A stretch of 64,000 bases of DNA from Kocuria carniphila (GTDB lineage Bacteria > Actinomycetota > Actinomycetes > Actinomycetales > Micrococcaceae), in assembly GCF_004136555.1 (NCBI RefSeq), contig NZ_NOIT01000012.1, positions 62,001-126,000 on the forward strand. The letters run 5' to 3'. The notes below the pieces were generated by a model. It was not told the DNA's origin. It did not search any database and saw nothing but the letters and a program-made list of their open reading frames with translations. The stretch's first letter is position 1. Every line of letters starts with the position of its first letter. Of the stretch, positions 1 to 9,170 are shown one piece after another. The position numbers were made by a program, and so were the translations under genes.

Positions 1-86
1 CGCCGACACCGGCTCCGCCGGCGACTGCGCCGGAACCGGGCGCGATGCGGCCTGCGGCCCGCTTCGAGGAGATTGAACAATGGTGA
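1..86 (+). CDS. tniA: TniA transposase, C-terminal end only
   Basis: One forward frame is open from the window edge to a TGA at 84-86. It encodes a Pro/Ala-rich stretch ending RPAARFEEIEQW, the kind of tail found on Mu-type DDE transposases of the TniA family. It overlaps the ATG of tniB at 80, the usual coupling between tniA and tniB. Only 27 residues are visible, so the call rests on this tail and on the tniB-tniQ genes that follow. TniA would be the catalytic transposase of the element. Confidence 0.6.
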   Translation, partial: PTPAPPATAPEPGAMRPAARFEEIEQW

Positions 87-997
87 CAGTCGACGAGGAC
101 CAGCCACCGGATCTGTCGCATCTGCATCCATCTGCACAGTCGACGGCGCGGCTGCCAGCTGCCGAGCGGGTCCACAGGATTCGAGCCGACCGCTGGATCG
201 GCTACCCGAAAGCCGTCGAGGCTGTCGGGCGGTTGGAAACGCTGCTCGGGTGGCCACGGAAGCAACGCATGCCCAACCTGCTGCTGGTGGGGCCGACGAA
301 TAACGGCAAGTCCATGATCATCGAGAGATTCCGTCGACAGCACCTGCCCACGACTGATTTGGATCGGGAACACATCCCGGTGCTGTGCGTTCAGATGCCC
401 TCGGAGCCGTCCCCGTTGCGGTTCTATACAGCAATCCTCGCAGCCCTCGGCGCGCCGCTACGGCCGCGCCCTCGTGTGATCGAGCTCGAGCGCCTCGCAC
501 TCTCCCTACTGCGCGAGGTCGGTGTGCAGATGCTGGTGATCGATGAGCTGCACAATGTGCTTGCTGGACGTGGTGACGTCCGTCGAGAGTTCTTGAACCT
601 CTTGCGATTCCTTGGCAACGAGCTGCGCATCCCGCTCGTGGGAGTCGGCACCCGTGAGGCATACCTGGCGATACGCTCGGACGACCAACTGGAGAATCGG
701 TTCGAGCCGTTCGTGCTGCCTGTCTGGAAGGCAGGCGAGGACGCCCGGTCGCTGTTGGCCAGCTTCGCGGCGGCCTTCCCATTGCGGCGGCCCTCCCGCA
801 TCGAGACCGACGACATGACGCAGTACTTGCTCGCCCGCAGTGAAGGAACGATCGGTGAGCTTGCGCACCTGCTGACCGCGGCCGCGGTCGCGGCCGTCGA
901 GTCCGGCGCTGAGACGATCAACCACCGGACGCTGACGATGGCCGACTACGTTGGCCCCACAGAGCGGCGGCGATTGTTTGAACGCGAGCTGATGTGA
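80..997 (+). CDS. tniB: TniB, AAA+ transposition protein
   Basis: This 305-residue AAA+ ATPase of the TniB family (relative of MuB/IstB/TnsC) is expected to act with TniA in target choice and strand transfer. The Walker A motif GPTNNGKS is at residues 71-78 and the Walker B motif MLVIDE at 151-156, with an arginine-containing sensor region (NRFEPF) near 206. The ATG at 80 follows a GAGGAG ribosome site and overlaps the end of tniA; the stop overlaps the GTG of tniQ. Length is normal for the family and no damage is seen. Confidence 0.93.
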   Translation: MVTVDEDQPPDLSHLHPSAQSTARLPAAERVHRIRADRWIGYPKAVEAVGRLETLLGWPRKQRMPNLLLVGPTNNGKSMIIERFRRQHLPTTDLDREHIPVLCVQMPSEPSPLRFYTAILAALGAPLRPRPRVIELERLALSLLREVGVQMLVIDELHNVLAGRGDVRREFLNLLRFLGNELRIPLVGVGTREAYLAIRSDDQLENRFEPFVLPVWKAGEDARSLLASFAAAFPLRRPSRIETDDMTQYLLARSEGTIGELAHLLTAAAVAAVESGAETINHRTLTMADYVGPTERRRLFERELM

Positions 998-2148
998 CCG
1001 CCCGCTGGCCGATCCATCCGCGGCCGATTCCGGGTGAAGCCCTCACCTCATGGCTGCACCGGATCGCCGACGGGTATGGGATCACCGTCGATGATCTTGC
1101 ATTCGATATCGGCTACTCCCTCGACCGCGATACGGATCTCGACCTGGCCCCACCGGAGGGGTTGATCGAGCAACTAGCGATCCAAACCGGAGTCAGCTCC
1201 GATCGGATTCACGGCATGAGCATCAGCGGGTACACCCCGTGGCTCTTGGACGACGTCGAGCCTGGCCCCGACGCGTTCAGCACCTACATCCGGCAATTGA
1301 CCGTTCTCTTGCCCGAGAGGAACCGTCGTCGCCGGACGGTGAGCTCGTGGCGAGCATGGGTCCCGACCGCCGCTGTCCGACACCACCGAACCTGCCCACA
1401 ATGTGTGCGAGATTCCACGTCTCCTCACCCCTACCTCGTGGTGTGGTCGCTGCCACTGATGCTCTCCTGCCCCGTCCACCACTGCTGGCTTGAGCACCAC
1501 GACGGTCCGCCCGGCCATTACTACGCATGGCGCGACCCATCGAGCGCCCCCGAACCGCAGAGAGCCTCGCTGGCGATCCGGCGCATGGACGACCGGACGT
1601 GGCAAGCCCTGACAGCCGGAGTAGTCGACCTTCCACGGCATCGCATCCACGCCGGCACGTGGTTCCGGCTGCTGCGCACTGTGGTCGATGAGCTTGGTGC
1701 AACCATGAGCGAGTGCGGTGCCGCGCAGCGGCTGACGCGCGAGGTGTGGCAGCGCGCGGGATATCCCGTGCGAGCCGGTCAAGCGATGTGGCGGCCCTTT
1801 GAAGCGCAGACCCTGCAGAGGCAGACGCGGACCCTCGAAGCCGCAGCCATCGCAATGCGCGTGCTCGAGAACGGTCACCTGACGGGTCTGGGCCGCGATG
1901 CCGCATTGTTCCTCCCGGCACCCGACACCTCTCTTGATCCTGGCAAGCCACTGGTAACAACAGGATGCCCGAAATCCCTTAACGAAGCCCTGCACGACGC
2001 CGTCGAGGATGCCAAGCAGAACCCGGACAGCGCACGCCAGCTATTCAATCTCATGACGCTCTACCGCAGCGACGACGACGAGCACGTCCACCGAGTTCGG
2101 AACGATTTCGCCGAACTTGGCATCCCTCTCGAATTTCTGTCACATTAA
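994..2148 (+). CDS. tniQ: TniQ family transposition protein
   Basis: A 384-residue TniQ protein. The N-terminus (WPIHPRPIPGEALTSWLHRI) is the typical TniQ opening. A Cys/His zinc cluster follows near residues 132-167, with CPQC and a later CPVHHCWLEH. TniQ is needed with TniA and TniB for Tn5053-type transposition and is related to TnsD, the target selector of Tn7. The GTG start at 994 overlaps the tniB stop by 4 bases, so the genes are translationally coupled. The stop is followed directly by the res-like region and tniR. Confidence 0.93.
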   Translation: MTARWPIHPRPIPGEALTSWLHRIADGYGITVDDLAFDIGYSLDRDTDLDLAPPEGLIEQLAIQTGVSSDRIHGMSISGYTPWLLDDVEPGPDAFSTYIRQLTVLLPERNRRRRTVSSWRAWVPTAAVRHHRTCPQCVRDSTSPHPYLVVWSLPLMLSCPVHHCWLEHHDGPPGHYYAWRDPSSAPEPQRASLAIRRMDDRTWQALTAGVVDLPRHRIHAGTWFRLLRTVVDELGATMSECGAAQRLTREVWQRAGYPVRAGQAMWRPFEAQTLQRQTRTLEAAAIAMRVLENGHLTGLGRDAALFLPAPDTSLDPGKPLVTTGCPKSLNEALHDAVEDAKQNPDSARQLFNLMTLYRSDDDEHVHRVRNDFAELGIPLEFLSH

Positions 2149-2240
2149 CTGCTTTTAGCGGGGTCTGCACGACATAGAATAAGTAACGGGTAAAGTGACA
2201 AATTTTATGTGGCGGCGATACTTCGGTTCTCATGTCACGT
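2139..2240. promoter_or_regulatory. Probable res site of the transposon (resolvase half-sites)
   Basis: The tniQ-tniR gap is AT-richer than its surroundings and holds three copies of TGTCAC followed by an A/T-rich tail: 2139-2144 (forward), 2195-2200 (reverse, read as GTGACA) and 2234-2239 (forward). The consensus TGTCAC-nTTAAC resembles half-sites of Tn3/gamma-delta-type resolvases, and the position just before tniR is where Tn402-family elements keep res. The first copy overlaps the end of tniQ. The assignment is by pattern and position only. Confidence 0.55.
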
Positions 2241-2273
2241 AAACGAACGTATAAATGATGGAGGAGAAACCTG

Positions 2274-2897
2274 ATGCTGGTCGGCTACATGCGCGTTTCC
2301 AAAGCCGACGGCTCCCAAGCCACTGACCTGCAGCGCGACGCGCTCCTTGCCGCCGGCATCGAGCCTGCGCAGCTGTATGAAGACAAGGCCTCCGGCAAGA
2401 AAGAGGACCGCCCCGAGCTGGTCTCTTGCCTTCGGTCCCTGCGGGACGGGGACACTCTAATGGTGTGGAAGCTGGACCGGCTCGGTCGGGACCTGCGCCA
2501 TCTGGTCAACATCGTCCACGACCTCACCGAGCGCGGCATCGGGCTCAAAGTCCTCACCGGTCAGGGTGCAGCGATCGACACCACCACCGCCTCCGGCAAA
2601 CTGGTCTTCGGGATCTTCGCCGCCCTGGCCGAATTCGAACGCGAACTCATCTCCGAACGAACCATGGCCGGCTTGGCATCGGCCCGCGCCCGGGGCAGAA
2701 AAGGCGGCCGGCCCTACAAAATGACGTCCGCCAAAGTCCGCCTGGCGAAAGCGTCCATGGGTCAGCCCGACACCAAGGTTGGTGATCTCTGCAAAGAACT
2801 CGGCATCACCCGGCAGACGCTGTACCGGCACGTCTCGCCCACTGGAGAACTAAGGCCTGACGGCGCTAAATTGCTCTCCCGAAGCCGGGCGCAGTGA
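2274..2897 (+). CDS. tniR: Serine resolvase TniR
   Basis: A 207-residue serine recombinase of the resolvase/invertase family. The catalytic serine is Ser9 in VGYMRVSKADG, followed by LDRLGRD near residue 66, the KLVFGIFAALAEFERELI core helix near 107-125, and a C-terminal helix-turn-helix (GDLCKELGITRQTLYRHV). It would resolve transposition cointegrates at the adjacent res-like region. The ATG at 2274 has a GGAGGAG ribosome site. It is clearly diverged from the second resolvase at 10945, so the two are not recent duplicates. Confidence 0.92.
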   Translation: MLVGYMRVSKADGSQATDLQRDALLAAGIEPAQLYEDKASGKKEDRPELVSCLRSLRDGDTLMVWKLDRLGRDLRHLVNIVHDLTERGIGLKVLTGQGAAIDTTTASGKLVFGIFAALAEFERELISERTMAGLASARARGRKGGRPYKMTSAKVRLAKASMGQPDTKVGDLCKELGITRQTLYRHVSPTGELRPDGAKLLSRSRAQ

Positions 2898-3125
2898 ATA
2901 TTGAGTACGACTGTATGGGCCGGCGCCCAGCGGCACGGAGGGTCCCCTTCACAGGCAGGTGTCTCTCTACCGCTTGCAGGTCCGACACCGCACCCAGTTG
3001 CTTGAAATCCAGTGCCAGGTTTGCTTACTAGTTGCAGATGCGGTTGGTGCATCGATCAACCCCGGTGGCGGTTACGGCACTGGGACAGTCGCTGAGCGCG
3101 GTGGAACGAAAGGAGCGGCGAATCG

Positions 3126-3899
3126 TCAGCCGCCGATGATGCCGATAATGGTGCTCACCGCCACGATGGCGGCGACGGCGAACACGAGGATGGCGAAGGC
3201 GGTGCGAACGTGTTTGCTGTTGAGTTTGTGTGACAGGCGGCTCGCGGCGAGCGAGCCGGCGATGGCGGGAATTGCGAAGGCCAGTGTTGGGACCCAGTCG
3301 ATGGTGAAGCCGGTGGCGTGGGCACTGAATCCTGCTGCTGCGTTGATGGTGATGATGACCAGTGATGTTCCGACGGCCTGCGACATCGACAGACCGAGGA
3401 ACAGCGTCAGTGCCGGAACGATGAGAAAGCCACCGCCGACGCCGAGCAGTCCGGTGAGAAAACCGATCCCAAGTCCGACGGCGGCTGCCTTGGGTAAGCA
3501 CGATCGCAGGAAGGATCCCTGATCGGAGCCACAGTGTCCGGTTATCTCTGGTGTCTTGGTGAGCATCCGGGCCCCGGCGGCCACCATGATGGCGGCGAAG
3601 GCGAGAAGGAGCACCTCTTCGTTCAGGAGCCGGCCGGCGGCGGCTCCGCCCCATGCCGCTGGAATGCCGGCGGCCCCAACCGGCAGTGCGATACGCCAGC
3701 TGATACCGGTGCGGATACGGGGGATGACGGCGGCTATGGAGGAGAGTCCGACGACGAGTAGTGAGGTGGGGATGGCGTCGTGGGTGCTCATTCCCACGCC
3801 GTAGACAAGCGCGGGAACGGCAATGATGGAACCGCCGGCCCCGACCAGGCCCAGGACCGCTCCGACGAGCAGTCCCAGGGCCAGGGCGGCGGCGATCAT
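3126..3899 (-). CDS. TSUP-family (TauE/SafE) sulfur-compound transporter
   Basis: A 257-residue membrane protein with the TSUP family pattern: two related halves, each with a Gly-rich segment (GLVGAGGSIIAVPALVY near residue 20; GLLGVGGGFLIVPAL near 153), and about eight hydrophobic spans. TSUP proteins move sulfite, thiosulfate or related sulfur anions across the membrane. It is the last gene of the leftward sulfur operon and its ATG overlaps the stop of the upstream rhodanese gene by 4 bases. TauE is also a member of the staphylococcal cst operon, which supports a role in exporting products of persulfide oxidation. The exact substrate cannot be read from sequence. Confidence 0.92.
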   Translation of the reverse strand: MIAAALALGLLVGAVLGLVGAGGSIIAVPALVYGVGMSTHDAIPTSLLVVGLSSIAAVIPRIRTGISWRIALPVGAAGIPAAWGGAAAGRLLNEEVLLLAFAAIMVAAGARMLTKTPEITGHCGSDQGSFLRSCLPKAAAVGLGIGFLTGLLGVGGGFLIVPALTLFLGLSMSQAVGTSLVIITINAAAGFSAHATGFTIDWVPTLAFAIPAIAGSLAASRLSHKLNSKHVRTAFAILVFAVAAIVAVSTIIGIIGG

Positions 3900-4519
3900 G
3901 AAGCCTGGGTCTGCGGTGCCGGTCCCCGGGAGGGCAGTTGCAGGATGACTGCTTCGCGGGTTGGCTCCTGAGCCGCGCGGTTCCAGGGCATTGCGGCCAG
4001 TGCTTTGCCCATGGCGCAGGTGTTGGTCGCGGCGGAGAAGGTCAGTCCGGTGCCGATGGCCCCGGCGAGCATGCGGAATTTCGGTGAGAGGAACTTGCCG
4101 CCGGCGAGCCCGGTCACGACGAGGGAGCCGGCGACCAGGCGGACCTGGCGTTCGAGGTCCCAGCGTTGGGTGCCGTGGACGACGTCGCCGCCGGCGGCCG
4201 CGTAGGCGGGAATGCCTCCGGTCAATACATGGGCGGCTTCCACGCCGGCGCCGTTGAGGCGCTGCCGTGCCTGTTCGGCACGCGTGCCGGATTGGCAGAC
4301 CAGTACGGTGCGTCGGCCGAGCCGCCCTGCGAGCTCATCGGCGTGTTCGGAGAGCAGCGGCAGCGGCACGTTGTATGAGCCGCGGATATGCACCGTTTCG
4401 AATTCGGCTCCGCTGCGCACGTCCAACACGATCAGGTCATCGTCGGTGTCGATCCAGGACTGCAGCGTTGCCGCGCCCACGGTATCGATCGTGGGTTTAG
4501 GTTGTGTTGAAGTAGTCAT
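3896..4519 (-). CDS. Membrane rhodanese with DUF2892 tail (YgaP-like)
   Basis: A rhodanese domain comes first, with active-site loop CQSGTR near residue 86 and a DVRSGAEF entry motif. It is followed by a tail with two hydrophobic segments (LVAGSLVVTGLAGG and MLAGAIGTGLTFSA), as in YgaP-type membrane sulfurtransferases. It would move sulfane sulfur between thiols at the membrane. The ATG at 4519 is chosen because AAAGGAAAG lies just upstream; a TTG at 4537 in the same frame lacks such a site. It overlaps the TSUP gene by 4 bases and is part of the leftward operon from the 6371-6408 operators. Confidence 0.9.
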   Translation of the reverse strand: MTTSTQPKPTIDTVGAATLQSWIDTDDDLIVLDVRSGAEFETVHIRGSYNVPLPLLSEHADELAGRLGRRTVLVCQSGTRAEQARQRLNGAGVEAAHVLTGGIPAYAAAGGDVVHGTQRWDLERQVRLVAGSLVVTGLAGGKFLSPKFRMLAGAIGTGLTFSAATNTCAMGKALAAMPWNRAAQEPTREAVILQLPSRGPAPQTQAS

Positions 4520-4597
4520 ACTTTCCTTTGTGCTCAAGGTGTCCCCGCCGCCGGCAAGGACCGGCGGCGGACCGCCGGGATGGGTGGATGCGCCTTT

Positions 4598-4900
4598 TTA
4601 GGGCTTGTGGGTGGGTCGACCTTCGGTTTCCCAGGCGGTCATGCCGCCGGCCATCGTGTCTGCGCGGAAACCTGCGACCAGCAGGTCCACGGCCGCGTGG
4701 GCGCTTCGGTTTCCGCTGGCGCAGACGGTGATGACCGGCCGGCCCGCATCGAGTTCTCCAAGACGGGATGCCAGTTGGCCGAGCGGGATGTGCACTGCGC
4801 CGGGGATCATGCCTTCGGCGGTTTCAGCCTCTTCACGTACGTCCAGGATGGTCGCAGTATTGCGGCGTGCATTGGCCTCTGCGGTGGTGATTTCGGACAT
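4598..4900 (-). CDS. Single-domain rhodanese sulfurtransferase
   Basis: A 100-residue stand-alone rhodanese with entry motif ILDVREEAE and active-site loop CASGNRS near residue 63, where Cys would carry the persulfide. It likely shuttles sulfane sulfur between low-molecular-weight thiols and the neighbouring persulfide dioxygenase-like protein. The ATG at 4900 follows a GGAAAGGAAA ribosome site; a longer frame upstream has no coding character. It is the second gene of the leftward sulfur operon, 40 bp after the metallo-beta-lactamase gene. Confidence 0.92.
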   Translation of the reverse strand: MSEITTAEANARRNTATILDVREEAETAEGMIPGAVHIPLGQLASRLGELDAGRPVITVCASGNRSAHAAVDLLVAGFRADTMAGGMTAWETEGRPTHKP

Positions 4901-4940
4901 GGCGGTATTTCCTTTCCGGTGATGGTGCTGCCCGGTGTTC

Positions 4941-6320
4941 TTAGGCGTTGGATGGTTCGTGAGTGGCTGTCCAGGCGCTGTAGCCACCGGTCAGATCCTT
5001 AACGTTGGTGTGGCCGAGGGCTCGCAGGGTGCTGGCGCCGACGCTGGAGCGCCACCCGCCGGCGCAGTGTACGAGGACGGGCCGGTCCGCGGGGACTTCG
5101 TTGTGGCGCTGCGCCAGTTCTGCCAACGGAATCCGCACGGAACCGGGCACCGCGCCGTCTTCGATTTCACCGGGATTGCGGACATCGAGAACCGTGGCCC
5201 CTTCGTTTTGGCGTTCTGTGTCGAAGGTTTCGACGTCGACGCGTTCTCCCCGCTGGACAATGTCGCCGAGTTCGGTGAAGGCGCGTGCCGGTTCGTTGAG
5301 GTAACCGGCCACCCGGTCGAAGCCGATCCGGCCCAGCCGCATCGCGGCCTCTTCTTCACGTGACGCGTGGGTGATAAGGACGATCTCCTCATCTGATCCG
5401 ATGACCATGCCGGCCGTCTCGGCGAAGCGTCCGTCGAGTCCGACGTTGAGAGATCCGGCGAGGTGGCCTTCGGCGAAGTCCTCCGGTGAGCGGGTGTCGA
5501 GGATCCGAGCGCCGCGGGCGGCGGCATCCTGCAGGTCCCGTACGGACAGTGCACGGAGGTCACTGGCGGCGCCGATCAAGGGGCGGTCCTGACGGTTCAG
5601 TACGGCATCGACGGCAAAGTACTCCGGGATGGCCGGCTGTCCACTGCGGATCATGGCAACGAATTCGTCTTCACCCATCGGCTGGACGGAGAGGTTCATC
5701 ATCCGCTGCGCACCGATAGTGGACTCGAGTTCATCCGAAAGGTTTTTGCCGCATGCGGAACCGGCGCCGTGGGCCGGCAGCACACGCACGTCGTCGGGAA
5801 GCTTCATCAGCACATCATGGATCGACGCGTAAAGGGCACGTGCCAGCTCGTCCGGGTCGGCGCCGACGGCGGCAGCCAGGTCGGGGCGGCCGACATCGCC
5901 GATGAACAATGCATCGCCGGTGAGTACCGCATCCGGGCTCGCACCGGACTGTTCGCGTACCAGTACGCTGATCGACTCCCAGGTGTGCCCGGGAGTCTCC
6001 AGGATCTCGAGTTCGACCTCACCGAGGGAGACCTTATCGCCGTGGCTGAAGGTGCGGATCTCGTATTCGGTTTCTGCTCGGCGGCCGTAGCCGATCCATG
6101 CGCCGGTGGCCTGGGCGAGTTCAAGGTGGCCGGCGACGAAGTCGGCGTGGAAGTGGGTATTGATCACCCCGGTGATCGTCAGGTTGTTCGCCGCCGCGTC
6201 GGCGAGGTACTCGCCAATGTCGCGCCGCGGATCGACGACGACCGCCTGACCGCTTCTCTCATCGCCGATCAGGTAGGAGCCATGGGACAGGCAGCCGAGG
6301 TAGTACTGATTCACGATCAT
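4941..6320 (-). CDS. MBL-fold/rhodanese persulfide dioxygenase-like protein (CstB-like)
   Basis: A 459-residue protein with an N-terminal metallo-beta-lactamase domain of the ETHE1/persulfide dioxygenase kind and two rhodanese domains. Metal-site motifs are HFHAD (residues 56-60), GH (111-112), TGD (Asp136) and AHG (His184). The first rhodanese (about 260-345) has His in place of the active Cys (ITHASREE). The second (about 365-455) has HCAGGWRS with Cys419. This layout matches S. aureus CstB, which oxidises persulfides to thiosulfate. The ATG at 6320 has a strong GGAGGA site. It is the first gene of the leftward operon and is divergent from the CstR-type gene. Confidence 0.92.
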   Translation of the reverse strand: MIVNQYYLGCLSHGSYLIGDERSGQAVVVDPRRDIGEYLADAAANNLTITGVINTHFHADFVAGHLELAQATGAWIGYGRRAETEYEIRTFSHGDKVSLGEVELEILETPGHTWESISVLVREQSGASPDAVLTGDALFIGDVGRPDLAAAVGADPDELARALYASIHDVLMKLPDDVRVLPAHGAGSACGKNLSDELESTIGAQRMMNLSVQPMGEDEFVAMIRSGQPAIPEYFAVDAVLNRQDRPLIGAASDLRALSVRDLQDAAARGARILDTRSPEDFAEGHLAGSLNVGLDGRFAETAGMVIGSDEEIVLITHASREEEAAMRLGRIGFDRVAGYLNEPARAFTELGDIVQRGERVDVETFDTERQNEGATVLDVRNPGEIEDGAVPGSVRIPLAELAQRHNEVPADRPVLVHCAGGWRSSVGASTLRALGHTNVKDLTGGYSAWTATHEPSNA

Positions 6321-6370
6321 TATCGTCCTCCAAAGGATTGTCGTTGGTGGGAATGAAGCCAGTCTTACAC

Positions 6371-6702
<332 letters not shown>

Positions 6703-6765
6703 CAGCACCCCCGCCCGCACGAATCGTCAAGCAGCACTGCAGGTACAACCAGCAAGGAGCAGCAG

Positions 6766-7185
6766 ATGAGCTACACCCACACGATCACCGTCGACCTTTC
6801 CTACACCGACGCCGTGGAACGGACCAAGGAGGCCCTCTCTGAACAGGGGTTCGGCGTCCTGTCGGAAATCGACGTCCGCTCCACCTTCGAGAGCAAGCTG
6901 GGCGCTGAGGCCGCAGAGGCGCTCGGCGATTACGTCATCCTGGGTGCCTGCAACCCCGGCCTGGCCCAGCGCGGCCTCACCGCCGAGCCGGATCTGGGGG
7001 CGCTGCTGCCGTGCAACGTCGTCGTGCGCCGCGGCCCATCAGCCGGCACCACGGTGGTCCAAGCCATTGACCCGCAAACCATGGTCGAGCTCAGCGACAC
7101 CGATGCTGTCCGCGAAGTGGCCGACGATGCCGATACCCGGCTGCGCGCCGCATTAGCTCAATTGCCGGCCGCCGCCGGAGCGTAG
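6766..7185 (+). CDS. DUF302 family protein
   Basis: A 139-residue protein of the DUF302 family with the core ERTKEALSEQGFGVLSEIDV and the ILGACNPGLAQRGLTAEPDLG segment, which includes the conserved Cys-Asn-Pro. The biochemical role of DUF302 is not established, though members are often found beside sulfur or metal genes. The ATG at 6766 follows AAGGAGCAGCAG. It lies 63 bp after the CstR-type gene and 53 bp before the next MBL gene, so it is co-transcribed in the rightward sulfur operon. Confidence 0.9.
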   Translation: MSYTHTITVDLSYTDAVERTKEALSEQGFGVLSEIDVRSTFESKLGAEAAEALGDYVILGACNPGLAQRGLTAEPDLGALLPCNVVVRRGPSAGTTVVQAIDPQTMVELSDTDAVREVADDADTRLRAALAQLPAAAGA

Positions 7186-7238
7186 GAACCCCACCTATTC
7201 CATCAGCGTGAACAGTGCCCATAGTGAAGGAGCATCCC

Positions 7239-8594
7239 ATGGACGTCATCACGATCGACACCCCGCAACTGGGCGACCGCAGCTACCTGGTCCACGACGG
7301 CACGAGTGCACTGGTGATCGACCCGCAGCGCGATACCGACCGGCTCGAAGCCGCCGTCCGGAATGCGGGGGTGAAAATCACCCACGTTGCCGAAACCCAC
7401 ATCCACAACGACTACCTCACCGGCGGGCTGATGCTCGCCAAGGCTCACGGGGCAGAGTATCTGGTCAACGCCGCCGACCCCGTCGACTACGAACGGACCC
7501 CGGTTGCCGACGGGGAGGTCTTCCAGGTCGGCGATCTATCCGTCAAGGCGGTGGCCACGCCCGGGCACACCCACACCCACCTGTCCTATATCGTCAGCGA
7601 TGGTCAAGGGCAGGCGGTTTTCTCCGGAGGGAGTCTGCTGTATGGCTCCGTTGGGCGCACCGACCTGGTCAGCGACGATGACACCGAGACCCTCACCCGG
7701 AACCAGTACGCCTCGGCGCGGCGGCTCGTTGCCGAAGCCGTCCAGGACGCCCCGCTGTATCCCACCCATGGGTTCGGTTCCTTCTGCTCCAGCGGACCTG
7801 CCGCCCAGGTTGATTCGTCCACTATCGGCGAGCAGGCCCGGGACAACCATGCTCTGACAGATCCGGACGAGGACCACTTCGTTTCGGAATTGATCGCCAA
7901 CCTCAGCGCTTACCCTGCCTACTACGCACACATGAGCCCCCTGAACATTGAAGGCCCCGGTCCCGCGGACCTGACAGTGCCAGAGTCGGTCGACGCCGGC
8001 GAACTCGGCCGCCGCCTCAACGACGGCGAATGGGTCATCGACCTGCGCAACCGGGTCGCTTTCGCCAGCAACCATCTGGATGGGTCCGTCAGTTTCGAAT
8101 ATGGCGACGGGTCCAGCTTCACCGGATATTTGGGCTGGGTGCTGCCCTGGAACGACAAACTGACACTGCTCGGTACGCACGAAGATGTGGAGAACGCGAT
8201 CCGGGACCTGTCCCGGATCGGCATCGATTCCCCCGATACTGCCACCGGCGGCGGCCCGGCCGAATGGGCCCATGGAGTGCCAACCGCCAAGTATCCCCGG
8301 GTTGGCTGGGATGAGGTTCCCCGCGGCAGCACCGGTGACGAAGTCATTCTTGACGTGCGGCGCACCGACGAGTTCGAAACCTCCCACATTCGAGGGGCCG
8401 TCAACATCCCCGTCCATGACCTGCCGTCCCGGATGGGCGACGTCCCGCCACAGCGGCTGTGGGTGCACTGCGCCTCCGGCTACCGTTCCGGCATCGCCGC
8501 GAGCCTGCTGCAGCGCGCCGGCAAAGACGTGGTCCACATCGACGCCATGTTCAACGAGGCCGAAAGTGTCGGCCTGCCCATGGCCGAATCGTAA
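7239..8594 (+). CDS. MBL-fold/rhodanese protein, second copy, altered metal site
   Basis: A 451-residue MBL plus rhodanese protein, distantly related to the one at 4941. The MBL domain has THIHND (His54, His56, Asp58) and TPGH (His110). The usual TGD metal-bridging Asp is replaced: the sequence reads VFSGGSLLYGSVGRTDL, with Gly131 at that place. The middle rhodanese-like region lacks an active Cys, while the C-terminal one has HCASGYRS. It may therefore be a sulfurtransferase with a weak or changed dioxygenase centre. The ATG at 7239 has GAAGGAG upstream. It ends the rightward sulfur operon. Confidence 0.9.
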   Translation: MDVITIDTPQLGDRSYLVHDGTSALVIDPQRDTDRLEAAVRNAGVKITHVAETHIHNDYLTGGLMLAKAHGAEYLVNAADPVDYERTPVADGEVFQVGDLSVKAVATPGHTHTHLSYIVSDGQGQAVFSGGSLLYGSVGRTDLVSDDDTETLTRNQYASARRLVAEAVQDAPLYPTHGFGSFCSSGPAAQVDSSTIGEQARDNHALTDPDEDHFVSELIANLSAYPAYYAHMSPLNIEGPGPADLTVPESVDAGELGRRLNDGEWVIDLRNRVAFASNHLDGSVSFEYGDGSSFTGYLGWVLPWNDKLTLLGTHEDVENAIRDLSRIGIDSPDTATGGGPAEWAHGVPTAKYPRVGWDEVPRGSTGDEVILDVRRTDEFETSHIRGAVNIPVHDLPSRMGDVPPQRLWVHCASGYRSGIAASLLQRAGKDVVHIDAMFNEAESVGLPMAES

Positions 8595-8903
8595 CCGCTC
8601 CTCACAGCGACAGCCTTCGCGCTGGCTCACCAGGCTCTGCTGTTCCGTGCCCGATTCGCTGCTGCTGCGCTTCGGACAGGCCCAGCCCGGTTAGCGACCG
8701 CGATCGAAGAAGCCACCGAAGCTGGGATCGCCGCCGTCTCCATCGGCGGGGCCCCTGCAGCACACGGTCCATCCCGGTGGTGGTGAGCAGGAAATGCCCG
8801 CTGCCCAAGGCTTGAGAGGTCAAAACTGGGTTGACACATACCGGCAAGAGACACATAGGACTGAAGATCTGACCATGCACGACCAGAGAGAAGGAGCACG
8901 ATC
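8595..8903. other. Intergenic region with a likely promoter for the SHOCT/oxidase pair
   Basis: No gene is recognised here. One forward frame from about 8625 is open for some 50 codons (LATAIEEATEAGIAAVSIGG) but has no start or known match and may be a gene remnant. The right part holds the promoter described separately at 8831-8859. Confidence 0.4.
8831..8859 (+). promoter_or_regulatory. Putative promoter of the SHOCT/multicopper oxidase operon
   Basis: A perfect TTGACA at 8831-8836 is followed after 17 bases by CATAGG (8854-8859), a weak -10 match. The start codon of the SHOCT gene is 45 bp further on, preceded by AGAAGGAG. No operator matching the CstR boxes is seen nearby, so this operon may be regulated separately from the sulfur genes. 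Confidence 0.5.
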
Positions 8904-9170
8904 ATGATGAACGGCGGCGGTATGGGTGGTATGGGATTGATGTGGGTCTTCGGGCTGCTGGTGCTCGCCGGGGTAATCGTGCTGGTGGTCGTGCTGGTAA
9001 AGACCCTCTCCGGCAGATCCTCGAACACCGGCGCACCCGATCACGGTCGTGCCCCCGGCGCGGATCCTGGCCGGGGGCGGGAGATCCTCCAGGAGCGCTA
9101 CGCCCGCGGCGAGTTGAGCGCCGAGGAGTACCGCGAACGGTTGCAGACCCTCGAAGATGACGGCCGGTGA
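8904..9170 (+). CDS. Small membrane-anchored SHOCT-domain protein
   Basis: An 88-residue protein with a short Gly/Met N-terminus (MMNGGGMGGMGLMWVFG), one transmembrane helix (about residues 11-33), a polar linker and a C-terminal SHOCT motif (ILQERYARGELSAEEYRERL, about 62-81). Such proteins are common beside copper-handling genes of Actinomycetota, but their action is not defined. Its stop overlaps the GTG of the multicopper oxidase by 4 bases, so the two are translated together. The Met-rich start may face the outside. Confidence 0.85.
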   Translation: MMNGGGMGGMGLMWVFGLLVLAGVIVLVVVLVKTLSGRSSNTGAPDHGRAPGADPGRGREILQERYARGELSAEEYRERLQTLEDDGR

